64,000 bases of DNA from Neurospora intermedia (lineage: Eukaryota > Ascomycota > Sordariomycetes > Sordariales > Sordariaceae), in contig BTPP01000006.1 of the NCBI GenBank assembly GCA_037102815.1, positions 1,302,001-1,366,000 on the forward strand, in the 5' to 3' direction. The translations under genes and the position numbers were made by a program. Shown here piece after piece: positions 43,600-55,930 of the stretch; within the stretch, counting starts at the first letter, position 1, and each line of letters opens with the position of its first letter. The notes below the pieces were generated by a model. The model did no database searches. It saw nothing but the letters and a program-made list of their open reading frames with translations, and was not told the origin of the DNA.

Positions 43600-45111
43600 G
43601 ATTCAGTTCAACCACACACCCACCACACAACAAACTCTCCCTTACCTTCCTTTCCACCACACAAGGCGCCTGCCGTACTCCCGTTCCAGAGGTCTAACCC
43701 TTCCATTCACTCATTGGTGACGCTGTGGTCAGTCTGTCTCTGTGTTGAATGTGGTGGTGTGGTCGTGGCTTTTGAGAGGCTCCTCCACCATTGTCTTGTC
43801 TAACACACGCATTGTTTGTCTCTTTCCCCTCGTTTTTTCAGTGTGGTGGTAGATACCAGAGGTAACTACCTGGACCCTCGAGCCTGCCTACTTGCGACAG
43901 CGTGCTTGCTGTACACGGCAACTATACAGACTTTCTCTCACTTGGATCACATCCTTCAACCTAGGTTACCGCGGGCATCTGTTCAGGCCTTGACGTCCAT
44001 TCATTACATTCAGATAGATCATCTTTGAATCGAACGAGGTCGCCATTGAGGGTTGAGCAAGCTACCCACGCCGGCGACACTTGCTCGAATCTGTTTGGCA
44101 GCGATCCCCTCGCCTATCGAACCGAGCAACAACAGCGGTGTCTCTGTTTCCACCCCAGTGTCCGCCACAGCCGTGTCGGCAGTCTGGAGTCTCGCTGTAC
44201 ACTACATACAGCAAAGGGAGAGTCGGATCCCTTCGTCCCTCGCAGGTACGGATTCGGTTGTGCATCGAGTGGCCCCAGGTTCTGGTCACTCACTCGTCAG
44301 CGGTCCCCAGCTCCGGCTTGCAGGTTCAGGTTCAAGCTGTCTCGTTCACCTCCACCACCCAAAAGCGGCCAAGTCCCCCAAAGGGGCCCCAGGACAGGCC
44401 ACCTACCGACGACCCAGCAGGAGTCCGGAGACCCAGCAGCGAGTTCATTCCGTTCAGCAGGGAGCGAGCAGACCTTTCCACGGACTGGATGAAAATTCCA
44501 AACTGCCCAATTCTGTCGTCAATCATCTCATCATTGTCGCTTGCCGACTGCCACTGCAATTGCAATTGCAAGCCGAACCGGTTCGTGCCTTGCGTGTTCG
44601 GGCCTTTTTGAAGGACCCTATCGATCCCTTACCGCGGTGGACTTTGGTGCCCACCATTTTTGCAGCGTCCCAGAGGTACCCTGCCGCCCTGCAGCAGTTA
44701 GGCGGCTGTCAACCCACGGCCACCTGCCATTCCATTTGCGACCATAGACGACAACACTCGATAATACACAACGACGACCATTGCGATTTACAACCTGTTG
44801 CGCTTGCGCTTGCGATTCCGACTGTGACTACGGTTGCCCGGGGCGACTGCGACTCATCGACCAAAGGTGCAAACTCGGTGAAGGGACCAAAGGGGAAAGG
44901 GGCTTCGACCGCAAGAACGCGCCTGTATTGTCCACATTCCTCCGCCGCCTGTTGTCTCCTTACCGCACCACACACCAACAACACCCGCCCAAAGCAGTAA
45001 TGTCCTGACGATGCAAACCGCCATCTTTTGCGAACCACGACTTTTCCCTTGCTCCCTTTTCGTTTCCCGGCGGTCAGTCGTTGACATAGCTGTCCCCCCC
45101 GTCCGGCCAAG
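43600..45111 (+). other. C-rich probable promoter/long leader of the septation-regulator gene
   Basis: The sequence becomes rich in C, A and CAA/CCA triplets, as long 5' UTRs in Neurospora do. Three overlapping plus-strand frames are open (44025-44492, 44053-45000, 44081-44611); the longest spans 315 codons but contains no ATG and ends in a stop at 45000, so I do not call it a gene. Confidence 0.35.
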
Positions 45112-48100
45112 ATGCAGGCCGTGCCGAGTGTAAGTGGACAAAAAGAAATTCAAGGTCGACATACTCCGGCACCACCAACAACAACAACATCATCATCATC
45201 ATCATCATCATAATCATAATCATTACCTCCACCCACCATCACCATCACCGATAGATACTACCTACTATTTTCTTCACACATCTCGGCATCCCCACTGCGC
45301 AAACAAAGCCACTGGAACACACACGATCCCCCTTCTGGACTTATCGCGGCGTCCTTTCCTTCTGCCATTTCCCGCCTGCACGTAGCCGGTTTTCGTTGCA
45401 GGATCCCCGATGCTAACTTCAATGCTTGCGTGCAGCTTGTGGGAACCGGCACCGTTGTTGCGGCCGCCACTACTGGTCTAGTATTTGGCCAACCTCCCGA
45501 CCTCGACTACCCTCAGCCCATATCCAAAAGAAAGATGGCCCGGGACTACGATCTATTTCGAATGCCCATGGCATCTCCTCGACCCGGCACTAGCGGTATC
45601 CTTCTCACCTCTCCACAATCAGAATACTTCCCGTACAGCTCCTTCGAACCACCACTTGATGTAGTTCCGGGACCCCTTACGTCACATCCCACAAATTCGA
45701 CCGGCCAGCGCCCCGGCAGTTTACCCCCACCACCTTCGAGAGGGAACCGAAGGCAGTCATTCATACGGAGCCATAGCGAGCGGTCTACAAGCAATAGTGT
45801 GCGGGATTCGAGTTCGTCGAGGGAGTCGTGGTTGAAGCGCTTGTCCATACGTCCTGTATCTCAGCATGAAAGTAGTCCAAGGTCAAGCATGGGTCCAGAC
45901 TCGCTCTCGATTAATTTCTCCAACAACGGCTCCGAAGCGCCCATGTTGAGGTCCAACAACACCACTGCGTCGGGGCCACAGGCGGCACCAAACAAGCTGG
46001 TCAAGAGGATAACAACTGGGCAAGGAGGAAACTCGGAGACAAAACAAAAACGAGGATCGAGGCCACAATTACCAACGTTGCGACGACCAGCCACCAGCCA
46101 CCAACGGTCCATGACACTTCAGCAGCTTCAGGGCACCTTCTGTCCAACACCGGTGGATCCCAAGTTCTCGCTAGAAGAAGAGCCGCAGCTTCCACATCGT
46201 ACGACGAACCCACAGGCGGATGCGGGCGTTGCCAAGGGTCGCGGGCGATGGACATCGTTCTTCCATGCTCGGATACTCAGGTCATCCGGCCGGAGAAGTG
46301 GTGCGCGGTTGAGCGAAAGTAGCCTTGATAACCTTTTGCTGCCTTCCAAGCTTGTGCAAGTACACACAGATAATGCACCCAGGCCCTACCTAACCAAGCC
46401 AGATTACATAGCGGCTTGCCCAACTCCTGAAATGAAACCACGGCAATCTCGACCGGAAACCCGAGGAGGACGTCTGGAAGGCCTCGACAGTGCACCACTT
46501 GCTTCTCCAACTAGGCAGTTGAGAAGGTCGCTGTCGTTCCGAACTCTCGGTTCACCCGAGACAAGGGTCCTGAAGAGTACAAACGCCCGACGTCCAAGAC
46601 GAGGCACTACAAGCGATGCCGAGGGCTGCGGTAGACATGCTGCAGGACCAGAACCGTTAGACGATTTCCTGCTTCCTGCAACCAATCGTGCGAATCTGCC
46701 CGAGGCCAGACCGACTTGGGATGGAATTTCTCCACCAACTCAAACAACACCCAAACATCTTGAAACAGGCTTGAGGCCAGGCCTTCGTCTAATTATTTCT
46801 CACAAAAAAAACACTTCAGCCCCGCTTGTTCCCATGTCCCGCATTCCAAGCCTCGACGTCGACGTTACACGAGTGGATCAACCCGGCTCTATCCCCTCAT
46901 TAGCTTCTCCAAGTCCATGTCAAGACCCAATCAACGACATGTCGGCCACACAGGGCCTTGCGGTGCAACCAAACAGTCGATCGGGCGGCTCTGGCGAACA
47001 AGCGTCCACATTAGTGGGCTCAGAATCGATCGACGGTCGGGATGGTTTGTCGGGCGATGACGATGACACAGACCTTCGAAGCGACGGCTTATATGATTCG
47101 TTCCGCACCGGTGCCTCTTCCAGTCGGCTGAGGACGGTCGAAACGCCACTAGAGTCCATGTTTGACGAGTCGCCACCGGGCACCGCTGGTAACAGCAAAG
47201 ACAAGAGGTTGTCTATCCAAGAAATTCTCGGGCAATCGTGGGATGGAGCTACCAGGATCATGGAAGAGGACGAAAGTCTTCCGCCAACCTTGCGCGCCGC
47301 GTTTATGTCGGACACAGCCAAGATCACTCACAATGGAAGCGACCAAAATAGCTATGAGCTTGATCCTACACCAACCCTTACTTTGGGCGAACATGACTTT
47401 GGTCGCTTGTCGCTCGATGATGATGACGACGACTGGGCGCGAGACGATGATGAGACCTTCAGTAACCATCTTTCACCGCCGTCTACGACAAATTCAAGTC
47501 ACGTCAGTCCCGCGATACGACAGGCGCTAGCAGGCCTGTGCGAGCAAAACGATGCAGACCTTGGCCACGATGCACTCGACGACCGATCGCGGAGTAACAT
47601 CTTCGACTGGTGTGAACAACCATCGGTTGACAAGTTCGACCACGATGGCCTATCATTGCGTCCCAAGACGGTGCACGGAAAGCACGAGCTGGACTTGAGG
47701 GGAGGCCGCTCTGTGATTCGGAAGGGACCCAGCGCAGTCCACATACGGAGCCAAAGTGTCCCTGTCGTTCCTGATGTTGCTGAAGGCTCCAAGCCTACTC
47801 CCAAGTTCGGCACTTGGGGGCTGAGTTCCAAAACAGTCAGCGAGGACTGGGACGACGATTTTGATTTTGACGAGGTGCCTGTGAGTGCAACTGGCTGCAA
47901 GGACTCGGCCACGAGCTTCTCGATGGTTGTCCCTGCTTCCATCCAAGCGAGCCAGCCTTCTGTCAAAGCACATTCGGGACAAATTCGCGAACTTTCTTTG
48001 TTGGTCAATGACCTCAAGCGGCTTTGCCGTCATGGAAAGGAGCTTGACATTTTGAATGGCCCAGCAGCATCGAAGTGGGAGGAAGCTGAGAACGTCATTG

Positions 48101-48849
48101 AGCTTGCTTCGCCAGATGAGGAGGACGAAGACGACGCCGACGCCAACGCCGACGCCGACGCCAGCTCACAGTCAACGGAATCAAAGATCTCAAGCATCGA
48201 TGAGCGTTACCTGGAAGAAGGCTTTGACGGCTCGATCCTTGACCAACAAATCGATCCGTTTGAGGCCATACCGCCTCCCATGGGAAAAACCACGGTGATA
48301 CGTGAGCGACAAACGGCACGGCGACGATCGGTCTTCTCTCCCGACGATGACATATTTGGTGGAGGTTGGCCGCTTACGGAGGAAAGCCCAAAGGCGACGC
48401 GACCGCATACCCCTGAGCGATCGACAAGTCCCACCGAAAAATCGGCAATGATCGCGACAGTTATTGAAGCCATGCAACAGCAACGTTCAACGGCGGACGC
48501 TATTAAGCACGTGGCCCCAGTTAAGCCTTCAAGTTCGAAGCTGTTTTTCGACACAAACAGCCTTCACGAGTTGGTTAAGCGAGCGGGCCAGCTTCGGGAT
48601 TCCCTCGCGGAAACTGTTCGGCGGGCAGAATTGCTTACGCAGACTCCCATCAGTTCTCCCCGGGTTGAGCCACCGAAACCTCGTCATAACCTTGACGGCA
48701 GCCCGGCTTTCACTCGAGTCTTCACGGACCCCTCTGCAAGCCCACAGGGTCCGCAGCGGCGGTTACCCAAGAGCCATAGTACGAATTCGGTCCTAAGGAG
48801 GAAATCATCAGTTGATTCTCCACGGTTGCACATGATGACCGTTAGCTAG
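45112..48849 (+). CDS. Large disordered protein, putative septation-initiation-network regulator (Byr4/Etd1-like)
   Basis: The main exon is open from 45436 to 48849. I propose a 6-codon first exon (45112-45129, MQAVPS) and a 306-bp intron (GTAAGT donor, GCAG acceptor) for 1143 aa; the in-frame ATG at 45535 is the conservative alternative. The chain is largely Ser/Pro/Arg-rich and disordered. Two segments look constrained: a Trp-acidic element EDWDDDFDFDEVP (about 809-821), like the W-D-x-D-F motifs of SIN pathway proteins, and a helix at about 855-880 (IRELSLLVNDLKRLCRHGKE) followed by LDILNGPAASKWEEAENVIEL. I recall such pairs in fungal cytokinesis regulators of the Byr4/Etd1 type, so a role in septation is a reasoned guess only. 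The C-terminal 100 residues hold another amphipathic helix (NSLHELVKRAGQLRDSLAE). Confidence 0.7.
45188..45223. repeat. (CAT)n microsatellite within the proposed first intron
   Basis: Eight CAT triplets and two AAT interruptions, preceded by CAA triplets. It lies inside the 306-bp intron proposed for the septation-regulator gene, or in its leader if that intron is wrong. Confidence 0.85.
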
Positions 48850-50792
48850 TGGAGGATACGAAAACGACGGCACGCCCGACGCCCAATAGGATTGAAAACA
48901 CACTGTATATGTATAAATAATATATTTCGCCACGAACCCATCGACTATGACGGAACATCATCCTCTTATGTTCGAATCGGCTCTTGAAGTGGGCTGGATC
49001 GAGAATATGAGTGGTTAGGGTCTTCCTGCTATATCAGGCTGAGGCCATCGGATACGAAGATAAACTGGAGGCGGGGTTTTGACCGATTAAAGCAAGACAT
49101 GAGAGGATGCGACAACAAGGCGGGTCGGACTGCTCTACTGTAATGGAGGAGAGAGGGAAAAGCAGGAAAATGTATGGGGACATAATGGCCATGGCATAGC
49201 AGGGCGTGCGCATATTCATCGTTCTTGTTTTCTTGCATGGCGGGATCTTGGTTGAGCATCAGCAGCACTTCCGTATACCATTTGCATTGCTTCTGGGTTA
49301 GGTTGTGGAATGGAGAATGGAGGGAGGGAAAACACATAAAAACGAACACACGGGGGTTGAGCAAGCGGAAGCATACCCTACGCACAGCATGGCAAAGAAA
49401 AGCCATCAACAACAATGATCAAGTCATGAAATAGCCTCATGAACGGGTTGATCATTCTTCTAGTTAAATTAATATGTCAATGTCTATCTACACCTCTCAT
49501 TTACTGATTCCGTATATGTTGAGGAGCGTTCGTGCTTGTTCAGCTCGATTCCTCTGTTGTCTCTGTCCCCTCAACTTTGTTTATATGTACACCTGACTGA
49601 CAAGATGGGGAAATAAAGGTATCACCCCTGCCATCATAGACGACAGATGTTGCATGGCTGCTGCAATGCAGTGGACCTACATACCTCTAGTGTACTGCTC
49701 AATGTAAGGTACAAGTAACGAGCGATCCTTTCGTTGTTTGGGTGAGGGAGATCTCCTTTTTCTTTCCCAATCCCAACTTCCGGTGTTTTGTTCGATAAAT
49801 GATATGCGACAAGGTTCAGGAGAGCGGGCTCATCCTTCCCTTCTGCGGGCAGTTGGCAATCAAGTGAGGTACACTACTACCCCAAATTGTTGCCAATCAG
49901 CAGGCCCATACAGTACCCCGTACACTACCGTAAGCTGCGAAGCTGGAAGCGTGGAGATGGAGGGGTAGCTTGCTTCCCTTGGTTTGTAAGTCATGGATGG
50001 CATCAACTATACTAGTGTATAATGCCGCTTCGAATTGAGGAGTTTCCATCTATGTGTCTGTTTCTCCCTGATATCCAGCTAGGTAGTGTGCAGGTCGGGT
50101 TCAACAATGGATGTGAATGTAGCCCCCCTACGAGTCGCGATGCCGTCCCTGATCTCCCAAGTCTGGCCGGGACCAGTGAGTCGTGCCCAAAACCAACAGC
50201 CAAATCCAATTGGAGGTTGCGACAGTTCGACAGCGGTCTCGAGCTGGCGACTTACCCCACATTGGCAGGAGCATGTGGGACCCGCCGCCCGGCTGGTTTT
50301 GCCTGCCAACTCTGCCAGCCAACCAGAAGCAGACTAGCGCGTCGCGCTGGCCCCGAGAGACAGCTGGGGAGGGCCGGGGGGGTTGTGTTTGGCGAAGGTC
50401 AACGCGTGAGGAATCAAGAGTGCAGGGACCACCCAAACCGAGTCGACAGGCCTTCCACCCTTCCAAAAGTTCGACAGTGCCTGATGTCCCCACTTTGGCA
50501 AGCGGCAACCCAGCAGCAGCCCGGCGAGCGGCGGCGGCGGTGAACGAGAAGCTGGTGCTGGCCGGCTGTGGCCCGCTCATTTCTTGCACCAAAAATCAAC
50601 AAATCTCCCTTTTCCACTCCCAAGACTCCCAGTCTCCCCTAGGCCAGACATTCAAACCTCTCCACTTTCACCGACCTCCGTTGTCTTCGTCTATCCGCGT
50701 CGGCTTTATCACCACTTCCATCTTTTTGCTCTTCCATCTTTCTGCCTTCAACCTCCACATAGACCCGTGTTCGTCATCACCAAACCGTCAAG
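48850..50792. other. Intergenic region with the beta-tubulin promoter
   Basis: No gene is seen. The last 200 bp before the tubulin ATG are very pyrimidine-rich (CTCCC, TTTCC runs), as in strongly expressed fungal genes. Several overlapping open frames at 50080-50800 on both strands have no ATG-based coding support. Confidence 0.5.
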
Positions 50793-52712
50793 ATGCGTGA
50801 AATTGTAAGTCTCCCTTTGGTGACCACTGCGCCGCGGTCACGCAGAGCATTCCTTTTTTTCTCTCTTTCCCCCCCAAGACCCCTGATTGCTCTACCCCAC
50901 CGAACTGCCTCGTCTCCTTCTGTGCCTCTGCCTACTGCTGCCCGATACATCATGATCCTGCTCGCTTTCTCGCCATCGCGGACTGCCATCTCTCGCGAGT
51001 ATTATGGACATCGACGCTGACACGATTTCTTCACGTGCTATAGGTTCATCTCCAGACCGGCCAATGCGTAAGTCGATGATGGCTCTCACCCCCGTCGCGA
51101 TCCAACGACAACAGCGGGACTAACACAACAGCCACGATCAGGGTAACCAAATCGGTGCTGCTTTCTGGTACGTCGTCATCATCGCGAATAACTACACTTT
51201 TGAGCGAGGGAACCCGACGCTGACAGATCAAACAGGCAGACTATCTCCGGCGAGCACGGCCTCGACGCCTCCGGTGTGTACGTAACCTCGTGCCCAATAA
51301 CCATATCTGGTGATGGCCTCGAAAGCTCACCGCCCACTACAGGTACAATGGCACCTCTGAGCTCCAGCTCGAGCGCATGAACGTCTACTTCAACGAGGTG
51401 AGCAACAACAAGTCTCGACGATCTCCCCCTCTTCAAGAATTCGCTCGCTAACTAGCTTCGCGCTTGACAGGCTTCCGGCAACAAGTATGTCCCTCGTGCC
51501 GTCCTCGTCGATCTCGAGCCCGGTACCATGGACGCCGTTCGCGCCGGTCCCTTCGGCCAGCTCTTCCGCCCCGACAACTTCGTCTTCGGCCAGTCCGGTG
51601 CCGGCAACAACTGGGCCAAGGGTCACTACACTGAGGGTGCTGAGCTTGTTGACCAGGTTCTCGATGTCGTCCGTCGCGAGGCTGAGGGCTGCGACTGCCT
51701 CCAGGGTTTCCAGATCACCCACTCCCTCGGTGGTGGTACCGGTGCCGGTATGGGTACCCTCCTTATCTCCAAGATTCGTGAGGAGTTCCCCGACCGCATG
51801 ATGGCTACCTTCTCCGTCGTGCCCTCCCCCAAGGTCTCCGATACCGTTGTCGAGCCCTACAACGCCACCCTCTCCGTCCATCAGCTTGTTGAGAACTCCG
51901 ACGAGACCTTCTGCATTGACAACGAGGCTCTTTACGACATTTGCATGAGGACCCTCAAGCTCTCCAACCCCTCTTACGGCGATCTTAACCACCTCGTCTC
52001 CGCCGTCATGTCCGGTGTCACCGTCTCCCTCCGTTTCCCCGGCCAGCTCAACTCCGATCTCCGCAAGCTCGCCGTCAACATGGTTCCCTTCCCCCGTCTC
52101 CACTTCTTCATGGTCGGCTTTGCTCCCCTTACCAGCCGCGGCGCCCACCACTTCCGTGCCGTCTCCGTTCCCGAGTTGACCCAGCAGATGTTCGACCCCA
52201 AGAACATGATGGCTGCTTCTGACTTCCGCAACGGTCGTTACCTCACCTGCTCTGCCATCTTGTAAGTTGCTGATCATGGAATGCTGCTTTTGACGACTAA
52301 TACTAACGAATCAAACAGCCGTGGCAAGGTCTCCATGAAGGAGGTTGAGGACCAGATGCGCAACGTTCAGAACAAGAACTCTTCCTACTTCGTCGAGTGG
52401 ATCCCCAACAACGTCCAGACTGCCCTCTGCTCCATCCCTCCCCGCGGTCTCAAGATGTCCTCCACCTTCGTCGGTAACTCCACCGCCATCCAGGAGCTCT
52501 TCAAGCGTATCGGCGAGCAGTTCACTGCCATGTTCAGGCGCAAGGCTTTCTTGCATTGGTACACTGGTGAGGGTATGGACGAGATGGAGTTCACTGAGGC
52601 TGAGTCCAACATGAACGATCTCGTCTCCGAGTACCAGCAGTACCAGGATGCTGGTGTTGACGAGGAGGAGGAGGAGTACGAGGAGGAGGCCCCCCTTGAG
52701 GGCGAGGAGTAA
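50793..52712 (+). CDS. Bml: Beta-tubulin (benomyl target)
   Basis: Beta-tubulin pairs with alpha-tubulin to build microtubules, binds exchangeable GTP, and is the target of benzimidazole fungicides. There are seven exons: 50793-50804, 51044-51067, 51142-51167, 51236-51277, 51343-51397, 51471-52261 and 52319-52712; the total is exactly 447 aa. The protein starts with the MREI tetrapeptide used in tubulin mRNA autoregulation. The GTP-binding loop GGGTGAGMG is at 140-148, and the C-terminal tail is Glu-rich ([17 protein letters not shown]). The positions where benzimidazole-resistance changes are known carry the sensitive residues: Phe167, Glu198 and Phe200. Five introns fall within the first 53 codons, leaving exons of 12, 24, 26, 42 and 55 nt. 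Codon use is strongly biased to C-ending codons, indicating high expression. Confidence 0.99.
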
Positions 52713-53732
52713 ACCATTCCACTCAACATTCAGGCTCCTCTGCGCACGTAAAGTGCCAAAGGCAATACCCTGCTCGGTGGAAAACCGCCGGGCTTGTCGA
52801 TTTTACGCACATATGCGCATTCTTGACTTGAAGCGGAGGAGTTCTTCGTTGCGGGTTACAGTGTTTTAATAAAAGAATGGTCAAATCAAACTGCTAGATA
52901 TACCTGTCAGACACTCTAGTTGTTGACCCCCATACTCTTAATACATCAGACAGTACATGCATGTTGCATGATGATGATAATAATGTCTGTTTAGATTCCC
53001 AGTGTCTACTGCTGGCCAAGCTTTCTCTCTACGCACTCTGTAACCATGGTAGCGTGAGACGTATCAAGAGCTCTTAGGTTTAGGGGACTATGTCCGTGTT
53101 GTGCGGTATGCTTGTAAGCTTGCGGAAGATTCGCCAGATCTACGTAGATTGGAGATCATCATAATTATCCCTGACATAATAGCTGTTACGCGGCAGCGGC
53201 GAAGAGGCAGTCGGTTACTTTTAGATACTCAATTGTTCGCCAGCTTTTTCATGTGCGTTGACTCATGTAATTAGGGAGTGGCGAGCACCCGACATGGTCA
53301 ACAGAGACAGTGACGAGATCCCCAGCTTCGCGCAGTGAGTATTTTGCAGGACCGAAGGCCACAATAAAGCACCAAGTCCAAGTGAACCGTCTTACAAGAC
53401 CATTAAGGAAACTCTCCATTTACCAATTGCCTATGTACTAGTAATACTGCGCACTTGACTTCAGATAGGATGTGGAAAGCGCAGGTGTGAAAGTTCAACT
53501 GACTGCTACATTAGATAGAATGGCCAGGAAATAGAGAGATGTTATGGTGTTTGATGGGTATACACAGTTATAACTCATGTCAAGGAGAAGGCCATAAGTA
53601 GTATTCAAAAATCGAATAATGGATGGATCAGATCAAATTATGAAAATAAGTAAGACCTGTCTCAAGGAGATGGGAGTGAGTGTTTGTGGTTGCTTTATGG
53701 TGTAAAGGCTTGAGGCTACTATAACAAATCAA
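52713..53732. other. Intergenic between beta-tubulin and tRNA-Cys
   Basis: It contains the tubulin 3' UTR and AT-richer sequence. A CPC1-type core (TGACTCA, 53259-53265, followed by T) lies 470 bp before the tRNA, far from any protein gene, so its use is doubtful. Confidence 0.4.
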
Positions 53733-53804
53733 GGACCGGTAGCTCAGGGGTAGAGCGTTCGGCTGCAGTCCGAACGGTCACGCGTTCAAATCGCGTTCAG
53801 TCCT
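53733..53804 (+). tRNA. tRNA-Cys (GCA)
   Basis: This 72-nt, intronless cloverleaf has D arm GCTC/GAGC, anticodon stem TTCGG/CCGAA with loop C-T-GCA-G-T, and T arm CGCGT-TCAAATC-GCG. The acceptor stem GGACCGG/TCAGTCC has one C5-A68 mismatch and one G7-T66 wobble; a G at position 68 would restore pairing, so a G-to-A change is the simplest explanation. Discriminator base is T. Eleven Ts start four bases later. Confidence 0.92.
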
Positions 53805-53808
53805 TAAC

Positions 53809-53819
53809 TTTTTTTTTTT
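53809..53819 (+). terminator. Pol III terminator of tRNA-Cys
   Basis: A run of 11 Ts, followed by further T-rich blocks, directly after the tRNA-Cys 3' end. Confidence 0.85.
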
Positions 53820-53965
53820 CTTTTTTCTTTTTTCTCTCCTTGGGCAAAGTTGCATCTTGTTTTTGATCTTCCTCCGTGACCTCGTCTTTTTATATTTACT
53901 CTTTTTCAAAAATGTAGCTCCTAGATTGGAATATTACTTGGAATCAAACTGGAAGGAGTGGTTGG

Positions 53966-53988
53966 TGACGGATGACGGATGACGGATA
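53966..53988. repeat. (GACGGAT)3 heptanucleotide tandem repeat
   Basis: Three tandem GACGGAT units about 150 bp downstream of the tRNA-Cys terminator. Confidence 0.75.
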
Positions 53989-55902
53989 ACTGTTAACAAT
54001 GGAGTTTGAGAGAAAAGGGGCGATACGGGTAATTGGGTATCATTATCGTGATGGAAATGATGGCGGGGGTGACACTGTCCACGACTTCATTTTCATGGAT
54101 TTACTGGTAGGAAGTGGAAATATTGAAGAGCCCAGCGTGAAGTTCTGGAGTTCTGCAGAATGGGAGTTGTTCCCGAGGCAGCATGTTACTTGACTTCGGT
54201 CTGGAAGCAAGAGAAAGGAACTGAACACTCGACGACTTCTTGCACTAGGGCTAAAATTTGGGAATGGTTAGAATAGTGGGCTTAACTTCCTTTCCTTTCA
54301 TGTGCCCATGCTTCATCTGTTCCTTCTTTCCTTCCTTTCTCCCTTCCTTTGGAAACATCACTACCTATATTACCTGTGAACATCGCAGGTTCAAGTCATC
54401 AGATCTGATAGCATGTAATACCTACCTCTCGGTATATGGATCTCCATGTGATCTTCAAAAACAACACATCGGTGAACGTCTGAAGCGAGCAAGTGAAAGA
54501 TCACCCAGTGAGCTTGTTGGTTTTCATGATGGGCGAATGTCAGTGCATGCCTGACGAACCTTTTTTTCAAGTGTGGAATAGAGTCAATTTGCCGGCCTAA
54601 GGTGAAGTTATGATCAATACCTACCTCTATGTAAGTATCTCTAGGGTATGACACCAACGCCATAGTGACTTGGTATGGGATGGACAAATTTACAGCTAAC
54701 ATGCCATGACATTGGATGCGTACCACTTGCTCCCAACTGATGGCTCGTTGTTGTACTGGCCAGACGAGGCTTAAGGGATGACTTACTCCTTTGAAATAAG
54801 CTTAGGCGTCTGACTGTGGGATGATGAGGATAGTGCAAACCCCAGTCGTGGTGTTGATTGTGTTGTGGCCTACAAAATATTGATTTCTGATTCCTTTGAA
54901 TGATAGTACATCCTGGAGAGAATCACTGACAGTCGACAATTAGGTATGTTTACCTACTTAATCTAAACACATGACCAGTCTCCCCTGACCAGATTATCCA
55001 TGCTCAAGCTGCTGAATGCTGTAAATTGGGACAATTACAGCCTCTTGAGATCGTCCAAGGGATGAGTATTCAATGTCGCATCGGGTTTACATGAAAGGCA
55101 AGGTCATGATGCACGCTAACACCGAGTCGAGGTTATGATGTGATCTTCGAAGACCGTTCATGGAGGGGGAAACCTCATTGACTACATAACGAAGATGCGG
55201 ACGAAAGAATCGAACTGCTAGGGGATTTTTGCAATGGTTCCCTGTCTGGTTTCATCATTTCATCGCGCAAACGACTGCGCTTGACGAGCTATAGACACTT
55301 TGATACGGTTATCCTCCACATCCTTCTCCCTTCATCTCATGATATATAAAAAGTCTTGCTAAAATTCCTCACAATCTCGTTTTTCATGATTTTTCTCTTA
55401 CCAACACTACCGGGGGTATTACAGTTGGGGATTAAATTGCGCTTCCTGCATCTTGGTCCTCTTACCACAATAAGGTTGGACAGCGTAGGCATAGAGAGGG
55501 TGAAAGAGGCCTCTTCTATTATTTTCCCTTTTCATCAATCCGTCGGAAAGTAAACAATGGTTGTTGTGCGCGAGTGCCAGGCGACTTGCCGAAAGGGGAC
55601 ACAAAAGTCAACATAGCCTCGGCTGCAGGGACTTTGCCGTCTTGCAGAAAAACTGATAACGGAAAAGGCTTTTAATAGCCATACTCGGGAGTTAGCACCG
55701 GAAAAGGGAACGGGGGAAGGGAGGGAACCTTTAAGGGAAAGCCGACCTCAGTATCTCTCCGAGTTCTGAACCAATCCACGCCATGTCGGACGGAATCCCG
55801 GAACCTATCACACTACACAGCAACACAGCAAGAAACCACAGCCAACGAACGCATCCTTTACCCCGACTCCAACCGGTCAGTAGCAATGACCGCAGCTGTC
55901 CC

Positions 55903-55930
55903 TAGCTATAGCTGTAGCTGTAGCTGTAGC
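55903..55930. repeat. (TAGCTG)n tandem repeat
   Basis: Four and a half TAGCTG-type units, the first reading TAGCTA. The unit is nearly self-complementary, so the tract can fold on itself. Confidence 0.8.

Noticed and set aside
51390-52277. 295-codon minus-strand open frame opposite beta-tubulin exon 6
   Set aside because: Shadow of strong tubulin codon bias; the plus strand is unambiguous.
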